Source: Mesorhizobium sp. LMG 17147 (GTDB taxonomy: Bacteria > Pseudomonadota > Alphaproteobacteria > Rhizobiales > Rhizobiaceae). Taken from it: a DNA stretch of 64,000 nt. The notes below the pieces were generated by a model that made no database searches, had not been told where the DNA came from, and saw nothing but the letters and a program-made list of their open reading frames with translations. The DNA lies in the NCBI RefSeq assembly GCF_024297145.1, contig NZ_JANCTC010000006.1, positions 124,001 to 188,000 of the forward strand, read 5' to 3'. This document shows positions 54,762 through 63,749 of this stretch, in pieces; positions within the stretch are counted from its first letter, which is position 1; the number at the start of each line of letters is the position of its first letter. A program made the translations under genes and the position numbers.

Positions 54762-54776
54762 TGACAATTCGAGTCA
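54762..54776. promoter_or_regulatory. Iron-responsive operator (RirA box), TGA-N9-TCA
   Basis: TGA-CAATTCGAG-TCA matches the IRO consensus bound by RirA in rhizobia. It lies between the divergent receptor gene (start 54641) and hemP (start 54843), so repression under iron sufficiency could act on both arms. The surrounding AT-rich stretch fits a divergent promoter. Confidence 0.75.
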
Positions 54777-54842
54777 AGAATTGAATCGGCATTTCACGCA
54801 GGCGCCGAGCCAGATGCCCGGCACAGGAAAGGGATCGAACCA

Positions 54843-55049
54843 ATGAACACGCACAATCCCAGCGACTTTCGCTATCGTGTCCGCCGTTCCGACGAAAATT
54901 CCATCCGTTTCGAGCGGGTCCAATCGGCCGTGAGAACGCTGTCCAGCAACACGCTGTTCCAGGGTGAGCACGAGATCGGCATCGAGCATCACGGTGCGCT
55001 GTATCGGCTGAAGATCACCCGGCAGGGCAAGCTCATCCTCAACAAGTAG
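54843..55049 (+). CDS. hemP: Haemin uptake protein HemP/HmuP
   Basis: A 68-residue protein. The conserved core (LFQGEHEIGIEHHGALYRLKIT followed by RQGKLILNK) identifies the HemP/HmuP family. In Sinorhizobium and Bradyrhizobium HmuP is a co-activator needed for expression of the haem receptor. It is first in the plus-strand hmu operon, nine bases before hmuS. Confidence 0.93.
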   Translation: MNTHNPSDFRYRVRRSDENSIRFERVQSAVRTLSSNTLFQGEHEIGIEHHGALYRLKITRQGKLILNK

Positions 55050-55058
55050 GTGGTAGAA

Positions 55059-56120
55059 ATGGACCAGCGCGTAAAACCCGCCCCGCACGAGATCCGGCGG
55101 GCACGGGCAGACAATCCGAAGATGCGCGAGCGTGACCTCGCCGCCCAGCTGAGGATTTCGGAGGCCGAACTGGTCGCCGCGCATTGCGGCGACGGGGTCG
55201 TGCGCGTCGAGCCGCGTGTCAACGACCTCTTGACTGGCCTCGAAGCTGTCGGTGAGGTGATGGCGCTGACCCGCAACGAAAGCGCGGTGCACGAGAAGAT
55301 TGGCGTCTACGACAAGGTCGTCACCGGCAATCACAATGCCATGGTGCTCGGCGAAAACATCGACCTGCGCATTTTCCCAAAAGTCTGGGCGCACGGCTTT
55401 GCCGTGGAAAAGCGCGATGGCGCCGACATCCGCCGCAGCCTGCAGTTCTTCGACGCCGCAGGCGAGGCGATGCACAAGGTGCATCTCAGACCCGCATCCA
55501 ACCTCTATGCCTATCAGAAGCTGGTGGCAGGACTGGAATCTCCGAACCAGGAACCGACGGTGGCGATTTCAGCGGGCGCGGCTGACGACGAGATCGAGCC
55601 TGCGGACAATTCGGCCAGCGTCGAGGATCTGCGCGACCGCTGGAGCCAACTAACCGACGTGCATCAGTTCTTCGGCATGCTGAAGACACTGAAGCTCAGC
55701 CGCCGACAGGCGGTGCGCATGGTCGGCCAGGACTACGCCTGGCTGGTCGAGAAGGATGCGGTGAACGCCATGTTCAACCACGCCGCTGGTGGCGCCATTC
55801 CGATCATGTGCTTTGTCGGCAATCGCGGCTGCATCCAGATCCATTCCGGCCCCGTCGCCTCGATCAAGCGGATGGGACCATGGCTCAACGTGCTCGACGA
55901 GACCTTCCATCTGCACCTGCGGACCGACCACATCGATGAGGTCTGGGCCGTGCGCAAGCCGACCAAGGACGGCCATGTCACGTCGCTCGAAGTCTATGGC
56001 GCCGACGGCAAGATGATCATCCAGTTCTTCGGGAAGCGGCACGAAGGCGAAAGCGAGCGCGAAGACTGGCGCTTTCTGGCCGAAAACCTGCCGCGCATTC
56101 CAAGCCCGACCGCAGCCTGA
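55059..56120 (+). CDS. hmuS: Haemin-degrading/haem-trafficking protein HmuS
   Basis: A 353-residue cytoplasmic protein with a duplicated HemS/ChuX fold. The first half has RAYIRISEAE-type helices and the second half resumes at VEDLRDRWSQLTDVHQFFGM. HmuS-type proteins take haem from the inner-membrane importer and some release iron from it. Histidines in MFNHAAGG and the downstream FHLHLRTDHIDEVW are the candidate haem ligands. It is translated in series with hemP and hmuT. Confidence 0.92.
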   Translation: MDQRVKPAPHEIRRARADNPKMRERDLAAQLRISEAELVAAHCGDGVVRVEPRVNDLLTGLEAVGEVMALTRNESAVHEKIGVYDKVVTGNHNAMVLGENIDLRIFPKVWAHGFAVEKRDGADIRRSLQFFDAAGEAMHKVHLRPASNLYAYQKLVAGLESPNQEPTVAISAGAADDEIEPADNSASVEDLRDRWSQLTDVHQFFGMLKTLKLSRRQAVRMVGQDYAWLVEKDAVNAMFNHAAGGAIPIMCFVGNRGCIQIHSGPVASIKRMGPWLNVLDETFHLHLRTDHIDEVWAVRKPTKDGHVTSLEVYGADGKMIIQFFGKRHEGESEREDWRFLAENLPRIPSPTAA

Positions 56121-56131
56121 GGACAACGACG

Positions 56132-57040
56132 ATGGTTCTTGTCTCCAGGCTGGCATCGGTCTCCAGGCCGGCGCTTGGTCCTGCGGCCGCCGTTTTCCTG
56201 GCGTTCGCCGCGCTGATGCCGGCTCAGGCCGCCGAAGGCCTCGCGACTTTCGCCGACCGCTCGAGGATCGTGGCCATCGGCGGCTCGATCACCGAGATCG
56301 TCTACGCGCTCGGTGAACAGGATCGGCTGGTCGCCCGCGATTCGACCAGCCGCTATCCGCAAGCGGCGGCAGAACTGCCTGGTGTCGGCTACATGCGCCA
56401 GCTGTCGCCGGAAGGCGTCCTGTCGGTTAATCCGTCGGGCATATTGGCCCTGCACGGCAGCGGGCCGAAGGAAACCGTCGACGTGCTGAAGAAAACGAGC
56501 ATCCCGTTCATCGAGGTGGCCGAGCGCTACGACCACCAAGGCATTCTCGAAAAGATCCACATCGTCGGCAGGGCGCTTGGCGTGGGCGCCAAGGCCGATG
56601 CGCTGGCGGTCGAGATCGACGCCAAGCTGAAGGCAGCTGAAAAGCAGACCGCCTCGATCAAGGAGCGCAGGCGCATCCTGTTCGTGCTGTCGATGCAGGG
56701 CGGCAAGCTGCTTGCCGCTGGCAGCGACACCGCCGCCGACGGCATCATCAAGCTGTCGGGCGGCATCAACGCCATCGATGGCTTTGCCGGCTACAAGCAA
56801 TTGTCGGACGAGGCAGTCATCACCGCCAGGCCTGACGTGATCCTGATGATGAACAATGCCGGGCCTGCCACCGCGGATGACGAATTGTTTTCGAACCCTG
56901 CCGTGGCTTCGACGCCGGCGGGTGCCGCCCGCAAGCTGATCCGCATGGATGGCGGCTACCTGCTCGGCTTCGGCCCGCGCACGGCCGACGCCATCCACGA
57001 TCTCGCCGTCTCGCTCTATGGCAGCCAGGTCGCGGATTGA
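56132..57040 (+). CDS. hmuT: Haem ABC transporter substrate-binding protein
   Basis: A 302-residue periplasmic haem-binding protein of the BtuF/FhuD type. It has an N-terminal signal (ending MPAQAA) and the class segment RIVAIGGSITEIVYALGEQDRLVARD. The Tyr-containing loop of VAERYDHQGILEK may provide the haem ligand. The stop overlaps the first codon of hmuU. Confidence 0.92.
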   Translation: MVLVSRLASVSRPALGPAAAVFLAFAALMPAQAAEGLATFADRSRIVAIGGSITEIVYALGEQDRLVARDSTSRYPQAAAELPGVGYMRQLSPEGVLSVNPSGILALHGSGPKETVDVLKKTSIPFIEVAERYDHQGILEKIHIVGRALGVGAKADALAVEIDAKLKAAEKQTASIKERRRILFVLSMQGGKLLAAGSDTAADGIIKLSGGINAIDGFAGYKQLSDEAVITARPDVILMMNNAGPATADDELFSNPAVASTPAGAARKLIRMDGGYLLGFGPRTADAIHDLAVSLYGSQVAD

Positions 57041-58143
57041 GCGCGATGGCCGATCATTCGATCGCCGGTGCGACGGGCATTATGGCGATGGCAGGTGACC
57101 GCTCGCGGCGTGCCCGCCTCGTCATCGTGCTACTCTGCGTCGGACTGGTTATCGCCGTGCTGTTGTCGCTGACCTCCGGCGCGTCCGATGCCTCGGCCAT
57201 CGGTGTCATGCATAACTGGCTGTTCGGCGCGTTGCCCGGCGACGCGGCGTTGAGCGCCCGCGACCGCCTGATCATCCATGACATCCGTCTGCCGCGCATC
57301 ATTCTGGGCGTGCTGATCGGTGCATCGCTTGCCGTCTCCGGTGCCGTCATGCAGGGGTTGTTCCGCAATCCGCTGGCCGACCCCGGCCTGATCGGCGTTT
57401 CGGCTGGATCGAGCCTCGGTGCGGTCGCCGTCATCGTGCTTGGTTCGACCATGCTGGCGCCGTTGACTTCAGCGCTCGGCACGACGGCTTTGCCGCTGGC
57501 TGCGTTCTGCGGCGGGCTGGCGACGACATTGCTGCTCTATCGGGTCGCGACACGACAAGGCCGGACCTCGGTCGCCACCATGCTGCTCGCCGGCATCGCG
57601 CTGGCGGCGCTTGCCATGGCGCTGACCGGCATCCTGATCTTCATGGCCGACGACCGGCAATTGCGCGACCTGACCTTCTGGCAGCTCGGTTCGCTGAGCG
57701 GCGCAACCTGGCAGAAGATCGGCTCGGTCGGGCCGGTCATCGTGCTGGCGCTGGCGGCAATGCCGTTCCTGGCGCGCGGCCTCAACGCGCTGGCGCTTGG
57801 CGAGGCCACCGCCGGCCATCTCGGCATCCCGGTGCAGCGCCTGAAATACACCGCCATCATCGGCGTCTCGGCAGCGGTCGGCGCCTCCGTCGCGGTCAGC
57901 GGCGGCATCGGCTTCGTCGGTATCGTCGTACCGCATTTGCTGCGTTTGTTGATTGGCCCGGACAACCGCTATCTGCTGCCTGCATCGGCACTGCTTGGTG
58001 CGGCGCTGCTGCTTTTGGCCGACGCCGTCGCCCGCACCATCGTCGCCCCGGCCGAATTGCCGATCGGCATCGTCACCGCGGTCGCCGGCGCACCGTTCTT
58101 CCTGTGGATACTGCTGCGTAAGCGCGGCGTCATCGACCTGTGA
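57037..58143 (+). CDS. hmuU: Haem ABC transporter permease
   Basis: A 368-residue FecCD-type permease with about ten membrane helices. The hallmark segments are RLPRIILGVLIGASLAVSG followed by MQGLFRNPLADPGLIGVSAG, and the GFVGIVVPHLLRLLIGPDNR loop. The first codon may be TTG 57037 (TTGA overlapping the hmuT stop) or ATG 57046. A structured repeat separates it from hmuV. Confidence 0.93.
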   Translation: MSAMADHSIAGATGIMAMAGDRSRRARLVIVLLCVGLVIAVLLSLTSGASDASAIGVMHNWLFGALPGDAALSARDRLIIHDIRLPRIILGVLIGASLAVSGAVMQGLFRNPLADPGLIGVSAGSSLGAVAVIVLGSTMLAPLTSALGTTALPLAAFCGGLATTLLLYRVATRQGRTSVATMLLAGIALAALAMALTGILIFMADDRQLRDLTFWQLGSLSGATWQKIGSVGPVIVLALAAMPFLARGLNALALGEATAGHLGIPVQRLKYTAIIGVSAAVGASVAVSGGIGFVGIVVPHLLRLLIGPDNRYLLPASALLGAALLLLADAVARTIVAPAELPIGIVTAVAGAPFFLWILLRKRGVIDL

Positions 58144-58288
58144 GAGACCGTTTGGAAACTCTACTCTGGCGGCCATCTGATGGCGTTTTTCTGCGCTTCC
58201 GGTGCTCACGGACCCAAATGTCCGCTCCGCTCCGGTTCTCGAAACCACCACCATATGACTCGCCAGAGCGAATTTCGAAACAGTCTCT
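58143..58288. repeat. Structured dispersed repeat, copy B, inside the hmu operon
   Basis: The core (58182-58250) matches the core of the element at 32552-32696 at about nine bases of ten by eye. The arms, 58143-58171 (ending CTCTGGCG) and 58261-58288 (starting CGCCAGAG), are imperfect inverted repeats of each other but unlike those of copy A. It occupies the whole gap between hmuU and hmuV and must be transcribed with them unless hmuV has its own promoter. Confidence 0.75.
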
Positions 58289-58300
58289 AAGAGGGTTTTT

Positions 58301-59089
58301 ATGATCGAAGCGCGGGATGTCTCGGTGGCGATCGGCGGCAAGCGCATTGTCGCCAACGTCGATTTCGACGCGCCGCCGGGCGAAATAGCGGCCATCGTCG
58401 GCCCCAATGGTTCGGGCAAGACGACCTTTCTCAGAGCACTGTCCGGCGATCTTGCTTATTCGGGAGAGGTCGCCATCAACGGCCGCAATCTATCCGCGAT
58501 GAAGCCGGTCGAGGCGGCGACGGTGCGCGCCGTGCTGCCACAGGCGACAACGCTGTCCTTCCCGTTCACCGTGCGTGAGATCGTCAGGCTAGGCCTGGTC
58601 GGCGGGCGCTGCGGCGCGTTGCCCGGCGAGGACCAGTGCCTGCCCGAACGGGCGCTGGCTCGCGTCGACCTCGACGGTTTTGCCGGCCGCTTCTACCAGG
58701 AGCTGTCCGGCGGCGAGCAGCAGCGCGTGCAGCTTGCCCGCGTCCTGTGCCAGGTGTGGGCGCCGGTGCTCGACGGCAAGCCGCGCTATTTGTTCCTCGA
58801 CGAGCCGGTGTCCAGCCTCGACATCAAACACCAGCTGATCATCATGGACATCGCGCGTGATTTCGCCAGGCGCGGCGGCGGCGTGGTCGCCATCCTGCAC
58901 GACCTCAATTTGACGGCGATGTATGCCGACCGGATTTTCGTCATGCATCGCGGCAGGCTCGCCGCTACAGGTTCGCCGCAACAGGTGCTCAGCGACGAGC
59001 TGATCGAAGAGGTCTTCGATTGCCGGCTGAAGGTCGGCGTGTTGCCGGCGGCAAACATGCCGTTCATATTGCCGCAATCGGCGGCTTAG
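58301..59089 (+). CDS. hmuV: Haem ABC transporter ATPase
   Basis: A 262-residue ATPase with Walker A GPNGSGKTT, the Q-loop LPQATTLSFPFTV, signature LSGGEQQRV, Walker B YLFLDEPVSSLD and switch histidine in AILHDLNLT. It energises HmuU. An AAGAGGG ribosome site lies before the ATG, immediately after the repeat element. Its stop is close to the convergent rirA gene. Confidence 0.94.
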   Translation: MIEARDVSVAIGGKRIVANVDFDAPPGEIAAIVGPNGSGKTTFLRALSGDLAYSGEVAINGRNLSAMKPVEAATVRAVLPQATTLSFPFTVREIVRLGLVGGRCGALPGEDQCLPERALARVDLDGFAGRFYQELSGGEQQRVQLARVLCQVWAPVLDGKPRYLFLDEPVSSLDIKHQLIIMDIARDFARRGGGVVAILHDLNLTAMYADRIFVMHRGRLAATGSPQQVLSDELIEEVFDCRLKVGVLPAANMPFILPQSAA

Positions 59090-59102
59090 GCAATCAGAGA
59101 AC

Positions 59103-59564
59103 TCAAGCGGCCGGCGCCCTTTGCACCAGTATGTCGATGCCGAGCAGGTGCCGCACATTCGGGCGCGCCGCCACTAGATCGGCGATCGTGTAGCGCGACA
59201 GCACGGCGAAGAAGGCGTTGAGCGCTTCGCGCAATGCCGAATTCAAGGCGCAGCTGTCGACCAGCGGGCATTCGGCGGCGTCGTTCTCGAAGCACTCGGC
59301 CATGGCAAAGCTTTCCTCCGTCACCCGCACGACATCGAACAGGCTGATTGATTCGGCCGCACGGCCGAGCCTGACGCCGCCATTCCGGCCGCGCACCGTT
59401 TCGATCAGCCCGTGCTCGACCAGCGGCTGCAGAATCTTGAACAGGAAAAGTTCCGATACCGAATAGGCGGCGGCGATCTCGGGGATGCGGCTCAACCGTT
59501 CGGTGTTGGCGGCGCAATACATCAGAATGCGCATGGCGTAGTTTGTCTGACGGGTAAGCCGCAT
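59103..59564 (-). CDS. rirA: Rrf2-family iron-responsive regulator RirA
   Basis: A 153-residue repressor that senses iron through an iron-sulfur cluster. The winged-helix N-terminus (MRLTRQTNYAMRILMYCAAN) and dimerisation helix are typical of Rrf2. The cluster ligands Cys91, Cys99 and Cys105 in ECFENDAAECPLVDSC match those of RirA exactly. Its location next to hmuV, with a RirA-type operator in the hmuR-hemP promoter, makes the locus self-regulating. Confidence 0.93.
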   Translation of the reverse strand: MRLTRQTNYAMRILMYCAANTERLSRIPEIAAAYSVSELFLFKILQPLVEHGLIETVRGRNGGVRLGRAAESISLFDVVRVTEESFAMAECFENDAAECPLVDSCALNSALREALNAFFAVLSRYTIADLVAARPNVRHLLGIDILVQRAPAA

Positions 59565-59607
59565 CGTGTCCTCACATAGCAGTGGTTGGCGTCAATATGG
59601 CCTATAG

Positions 59608-59624
59608 TTTGGAACAATTCCAGA
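59608..59624. promoter_or_regulatory. ICE-like palindrome upstream of rirA
   Basis: TTTGGAA-CAA-TTCCAGA is a 17-bp near-palindrome, one mismatch from perfect, 44 bp upstream of the rirA start. It differs from the Irr-binding ICE motif (TTTAGAA-N3-TTCTAAA type) mainly in having G/C at the fourth position of each arm. Irr control of rirA is known in rhizobia, so this is a candidate site. Confidence 0.5.
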
Positions 59625-59755
59625 CTGGCGCTGCATAATAGATGAATTCCGGCCTCAAGTTTGCGTGCACGATTGCGCGCACTGAAACCAGCGGCGCGCT
59701 TTCCGGGGCAGGCGGCACTAGATAAGTTCGCATACACGATCAGGAGCGGCCCATC

Positions 59756-61054
59756 ATGTCTCGACCAGCCTCGGCATTTGCATCTGTCGCGTCCGCCCGG
59801 TTCGATGCCGATGCCAAGCTTTCGGCGCTCAGGCGCACCAAGTTCGTTGCCGCCGCAGCACTTGCGTTTTGCGTGCTGGTCTTTGCGGTGGCGAAATCGC
59901 TCGAGAGCCGGCATGCGTGGCTGGGCTTCGTCGCCGCTTTCGCCGAGGCGGCGACGATCGGCGGGCTGGCCGACTGGTATGCGGTGGTGGCGCTGTTTCG
60001 GCGGCCGCTCGGCCTGCCGATCCCGCATACGGCCATCATCCCGGAAAACCAGAACCGCATCGCCGACAATCTGGGCCGCTTCATCGAGGTCAATTTCCTG
60101 GCGCCGGAACCGGTGCGCGAAAAGCTCGCCGAGGTGGACTTTTCGGCGCTGGTCGCGGACTGGCTGGCCGACCCGAACCGCGCCGCCGATTTGTCGCGTT
60201 TCGTTGGCCGGCTGGTGCCGCAGACGCTGGCAGCGGTCGAGCAATCCGGGCTGCGCGGATTCGTCACCAGCCGCATGCTGGAGCAGATCGAGAAGGTACC
60301 GCTGGCGCCGCTCGCCGCCGAACTGCTGTCGGCGCTGACCGACGATCGCCGCCACCAGAAATTATTCGACGAGTTCACCAAGGTGGTCGGCCGCTTCCTG
60401 AGCGACGAGCAGGCGCTGGCGACGATGCGCGAGAAGATCCGCGAGGAACTGCCGTCGCTGTTCAACCTGTTTCGCGCGGACGCCTATCTGTTGAAGAAGA
60501 TCGTTGCGTCGGCCGGCTCGCTGCTCGATGAGGTGCGGGCCGATCCGCACCACCCGATGCGAGCCGAATTCGACCTTTTCGTCGAAACCTTCGTCGAGCG
60601 GTTGAGGACATCCAAACAATATGCCAGGCGCGCCGAAAAGCTGAAGCGCGATTTCCTTGCCCGGCCAGAGCTCAGCGCGTTGGCCGGCGATATGTGGGAC
60701 AGCCTGCGGCTGTTCATCGAACAGGACGCCAAGGCGCCGAATTCGATGATCCGCGACCATCTCGCCACCATGTTCGTCGAGGTCGGCCGCCATCTTGCCG
60801 ACGACGCGCAGATCAGGGCCGACATGAACCAGGGCTTCATCGTGGCGCTGGCCTCCTTCGTCGAAAGCCAGAAAAGCGGCGTGTCGAAGTTCATCGCCGA
60901 CCAGGTCAAGCGCTGGGACCTCGCGCAACTGACAAGGCTTATAGAAATGAACATCGGCAAGGACCTGCAATATATCCGCTTCAACGGCATGATCATCGGT
61001 GGCCTTGCCGGGCTCGTGCTCTACATCGCCGAACGGCTCTTTCTCGTCGGCTGA
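59756..61054 (+). CDS. DUF445-family membrane protein
   Basis: A 432-residue protein of the DUF445 (YjiN-like) family. It has a hydrophobic helix near residues 40-60, a long charged helical middle region (LARPELSALAGDMWDSLRLF) and a C-terminal membrane anchor (IIGGLAGLVLYIAERLFLV), so both ends are probably in the membrane. The segment GGLADWYAVVALFRRPLGLPIPHTAIIP is the family signature. The function is unknown. Confidence 0.88.
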   Translation: MSRPASAFASVASARFDADAKLSALRRTKFVAAAALAFCVLVFAVAKSLESRHAWLGFVAAFAEAATIGGLADWYAVVALFRRPLGLPIPHTAIIPENQNRIADNLGRFIEVNFLAPEPVREKLAEVDFSALVADWLADPNRAADLSRFVGRLVPQTLAAVEQSGLRGFVTSRMLEQIEKVPLAPLAAELLSALTDDRRHQKLFDEFTKVVGRFLSDEQALATMREKIREELPSLFNLFRADAYLLKKIVASAGSLLDEVRADPHHPMRAEFDLFVETFVERLRTSKQYARRAEKLKRDFLARPELSALAGDMWDSLRLFIEQDAKAPNSMIRDHLATMFVEVGRHLADDAQIRADMNQGFIVALASFVESQKSGVSKFIADQVKRWDLAQLTRLIEMNIGKDLQYIRFNGMIIGGLAGLVLYIAERLFLVG

Positions 61055-61138
61055 CTCGTCCGAATGGACCGCTGAGCTTCGCTGCACTATCTTCGGTGCA
61101 GTGTCGGCGTTCACGGCAACAGGGGGGAGAGAACCAGC

Positions 61139-61567
61139 ATGGCAAAACGACCGGAGTCTGAGTCCTTCATCGACATGTTCGGCAAGTTCGGCCGCGACCT
61201 GAAGCTGCCGAATGTCGACGTCGAGGCGATCCTTGCCCACCACGCCAGGAACCTGGAAGCGCTGGAGAAGTCGGCCCGGGCGAGTGCCGCCGGAGCGTCG
61301 GCGCTGTTGTCAAGGCAACGCGAGATGCTGCAGGACACACTGCGCGAAATCACCGACATGGCACAAAACTACCGAGCGCCCGGCACTCCGCAGGAAATGA
61401 TGCAGAAGCAGGCGGCGTTCGCCAGGAAATCCTTCGAGACCGCGCTGAAGAATGCCGGCGAGATGGCGGAACTGGCGAGGGCGTCCGGCACCGAATCGAT
61501 CGAAATCCTGCGCAGCCGCATCAAGGAGGCGATGGAGGAGATCCGCGCCGGCCATCATAAGGGGTAA
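61139..61567 (+). CDS. Phasin-like helical protein
   Basis: A 142-residue, almost entirely helical protein rich in Ala, Glu, Met and Arg, with sequence such as EALEKSARASAAGASALLSR and FETALKNAGEMAELARASG. This resembles PHA granule-associated phasins (TIGR01841-like), which coat polyhydroxyalkanoate granules. GGGGGAGA lies before the ATG. The neighbouring MaoC hydratase fits such a role, but the identity is a pattern-based inference. Confidence 0.6.
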   Translation: MAKRPESESFIDMFGKFGRDLKLPNVDVEAILAHHARNLEALEKSARASAAGASALLSRQREMLQDTLREITDMAQNYRAPGTPQEMMQKQAAFARKSFETALKNAGEMAELARASGTESIEILRSRIKEAMEEIRAGHHKG

Positions 61568-61705
61568 GCTGTTCCCCGGCAGCACGCTTGCCGGCAGCGA
61601 CGACCGGCGGTTCGCGGCCGAAGATTATGGGCTGGAATCGCACTGGCGAATTGACAGGGGGGGCCGGTCGTGGTCCGGAACAGGCAAGCGATCGGGAAAG
61701 CAGGA

Positions 61706-62203
61706 ATGACGCAGATACGGCCGAGGACGCCGCCGACCTTCGAGCAACTCAGGGCGATGGCCGGGCAGGAGTTGGGCGTTTCGGACTGGACGTTGGTCGA
61801 TCAGCACCGCATCGACCAGTTTGCCGAATGCACTGGCGATCATCAATGGATCCATGTCGATCCCGAACGGGCGAAGCGGCAAAGCCCGTTCCGCACCACG
61901 ATCGCGCATGGCTATCTGACCCTGTCGATCATCGGCGCGCTGGCGCTCGAGATGGGGATCGTGCCCGAAAACACGCAGGCCGCGTTCAACTACGGTTTCG
62001 ACAAAGTGCGTTTCGTGGCGCCGGTCAGGGTCGGCTCGCGAATCAGGCTGCGCACCACGCTGTTGTCGATGGAAGACAAAGGTCCGGGGCAGTATTTGAT
62101 GAAGGCCGCCAATACAGTCGAGATCGAAGGCGAGCAAAAGCCGGCGCTGACCGCCGAGACGCTCGTCATGCTTTATGCACGCCGCAAGCGGGCAGGGGCC
62201 TGA
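61706..62203 (+). CDS. MaoC-family (R)-specific enoyl-CoA hydratase
   Basis: A 165-residue hot-dog fold hydratase. The catalytic Asp and His lie in FAECTGDHQWIHVDPERA, followed by TTIAHGYLTLSI, the hydratase 2 signature. It would convert trans-2-enoyl-CoA to (R)-3-hydroxyacyl-CoA, the direction used by PhaJ to feed PHA synthesis. AGCAGGA precedes the ATG at 61706. It is 138 bp downstream of the phasin-like gene. Confidence 0.85.
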   Translation: MTQIRPRTPPTFEQLRAMAGQELGVSDWTLVDQHRIDQFAECTGDHQWIHVDPERAKRQSPFRTTIAHGYLTLSIIGALALEMGIVPENTQAAFNYGFDKVRFVAPVRVGSRIRLRTTLLSMEDKGPGQYLMKAANTVEIEGEQKPALTAETLVMLYARRKRAGA

Positions 62204-62241
62204 GAACACAGCCTCAGGCCAGCAGGCGTCCGGCAGCGCAA

Positions 62242-63645
62242 TCAACGCGACATCGCCTCTTCAAGCGCCCTGAAAATCCGGTCGTCTCCCGATTGGGCGA
62301 CGTTGAAGCGCATGTAACGGCTGGCCGAACGGGACAGGCTGAACGCATTGCCGGGCGCAAGCACGACGTTGGCCGACAAAGCGTGACGGGCGACGTCCGC
62401 GGCATCTATTCCCTCCGGCAGCCTGCACCATAAAAACATGCCGGCCGGCTGATCTATCCACGGCACGATGCCGATTGCCCTGAGCCGAGTGCCGGTTTCT
62501 TCCCTGGCGCGCGAGAGCCGCGCGCGCAGCAGATCGACGTGCTTGCGATAGAGGCCGTCCTTCAGCAGCATCAGCACCAGTTCGGATGCAAGTCGCCCGC
62601 TGCCAAAGGATGTGGCAATCTTGAGATCGGTCAAACCTTTCATCCAGTCGCGAGGAGCGGCGATGAAGCCGCAGCGCACCGATGCCGACAGCGTCTTGGA
62701 AAAGCTTCCGATATGGATGACCCGGCTGAGGCCGTCGAAGGCCGCCAGCCTGGGGGCGGGCGTGTGTTCGAAATCGGCGAAGATATCGTCCTCGATGATC
62801 GTCAGCCCCGACTGATCGGCGAGCTTCAGCACCCGATGGGCAACGACCGGGGACAATATCGCGCCGGTCGGATTATGGAGCGCCGAATTGGTGATGTAGA
62901 GGCGCGGCCGGTGCTCGTTCAGCGCCTGCGCGAACAGTTCGGTGTCCGGCCCCGAGCGCGTGTAGGGGACGCTGATCACCTTGGCCCGATGGGCGCGCAA
63001 CAGGGCATGGAAGTTGAAATAGCACGGATCGTCGACCAACACCGTGTCACCCGGTTCGAGCAGGAACCGGCACAGCAGGTCGATCGCCTGAGTGCCCGAT
63101 TCCGTCAGCATGATCTGTTCCGGGGACGCTTCGATGCCGTGCTCGGCCATGCGCCGCGCCAGCAGATGTCGCAACGCCGGCAACCCGAGCGGCGTGCCGT
63201 AATCGGTCAGCGCTGCGTCGTCGGCGCGGGCCATCGTCCGCAGCGCGCGACGCAATCCGGTCTCGGGCATCCATGACGCCGGCAACCAGCCGCAACCCGG
63301 TTTCAGGACGCCGTCGCCGGCTTCCAGCGATTGGCGCGAGACCCAGAGCGGGTCGACAGCACGGTCAAGCCTGGGGCCGATCTCGGCCAGCGACAGCGGA
63401 GCCAGCGGTCCGGCGGCATAGAAGCCCGAGCCTGGCCGCGAGCGGATCATGCCTTCCGCCGCAAGACGTTCATAGGCTTCGACCACGGTGGATTTGGAAA
63501 CCTGCATGGCCTTGGCGAAAGCCCGGATCGAAGGCAGCCGCATTCCCGGTGTCAGGCTGCGCGAGGCGATCCTGTGCCTGATCATCGCCATGACGCTTTC
63601 GACAAGCGTTCGGCTGCCTTCATCTGTTGTCGTCTGCTCGTCCAT
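62242..63645 (-). CDS. MocR-type regulator (GntR DNA-binding domain fused to aminotransferase domain)
   Basis: A 467-residue regulator. Residues 10-75 form a GntR winged helix (LPSIRAFAKAMQVSKSTVVEAYERL). The remainder is a fold-type I aminotransferase-like domain with the PLP lysine expected in HIGSFSKTLSASVRCGF. Such proteins sense PLP or an amino compound and control neighbouring transporters. It is divergent from the EamA gene. ATG 63645 is preferred over an in-frame start seven codons upstream. Confidence 0.9.
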   Translation of the reverse strand: MDEQTTTDEGSRTLVESVMAMIRHRIASRSLTPGMRLPSIRAFAKAMQVSKSTVVEAYERLAAEGMIRSRPGSGFYAAGPLAPLSLAEIGPRLDRAVDPLWVSRQSLEAGDGVLKPGCGWLPASWMPETGLRRALRTMARADDAALTDYGTPLGLPALRHLLARRMAEHGIEASPEQIMLTESGTQAIDLLCRFLLEPGDTVLVDDPCYFNFHALLRAHRAKVISVPYTRSGPDTELFAQALNEHRPRLYITNSALHNPTGAILSPVVAHRVLKLADQSGLTIIEDDIFADFEHTPAPRLAAFDGLSRVIHIGSFSKTLSASVRCGFIAAPRDWMKGLTDLKIATSFGSGRLASELVLMLLKDGLYRKHVDLLRARLSRAREETGTRLRAIGIVPWIDQPAGMFLWCRLPEGIDAADVARHALSANVVLAPGNAFSLSRSASRYMRFNVAQSGDDRIFRALEEAMSR

Positions 63646-63667
63646 CCGTACTGCTCGCCCCACCATG

Positions 63668-63685
63668 ACAGTTTTGTCAAACTGT
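63668..63685. promoter_or_regulatory. Inverted repeat in the MocR-EamA intergenic region
   Basis: ACAGTTT (63668-63674) and its reverse complement AAACTGT (63679-63685) are separated by TGTC. The dyad is 22 bp upstream of the MocR start and 64 bp from the EamA start. It is a plausible autoregulatory site of the MocR protein, inferred from position. Confidence 0.45.
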
Positions 63686-63749
63686 ACCTGATTGTCTCTG
63701 GCGGAGCCATACGCTCGGCCCGATAGAGGGCGAAATCAGCGGGGCATCT

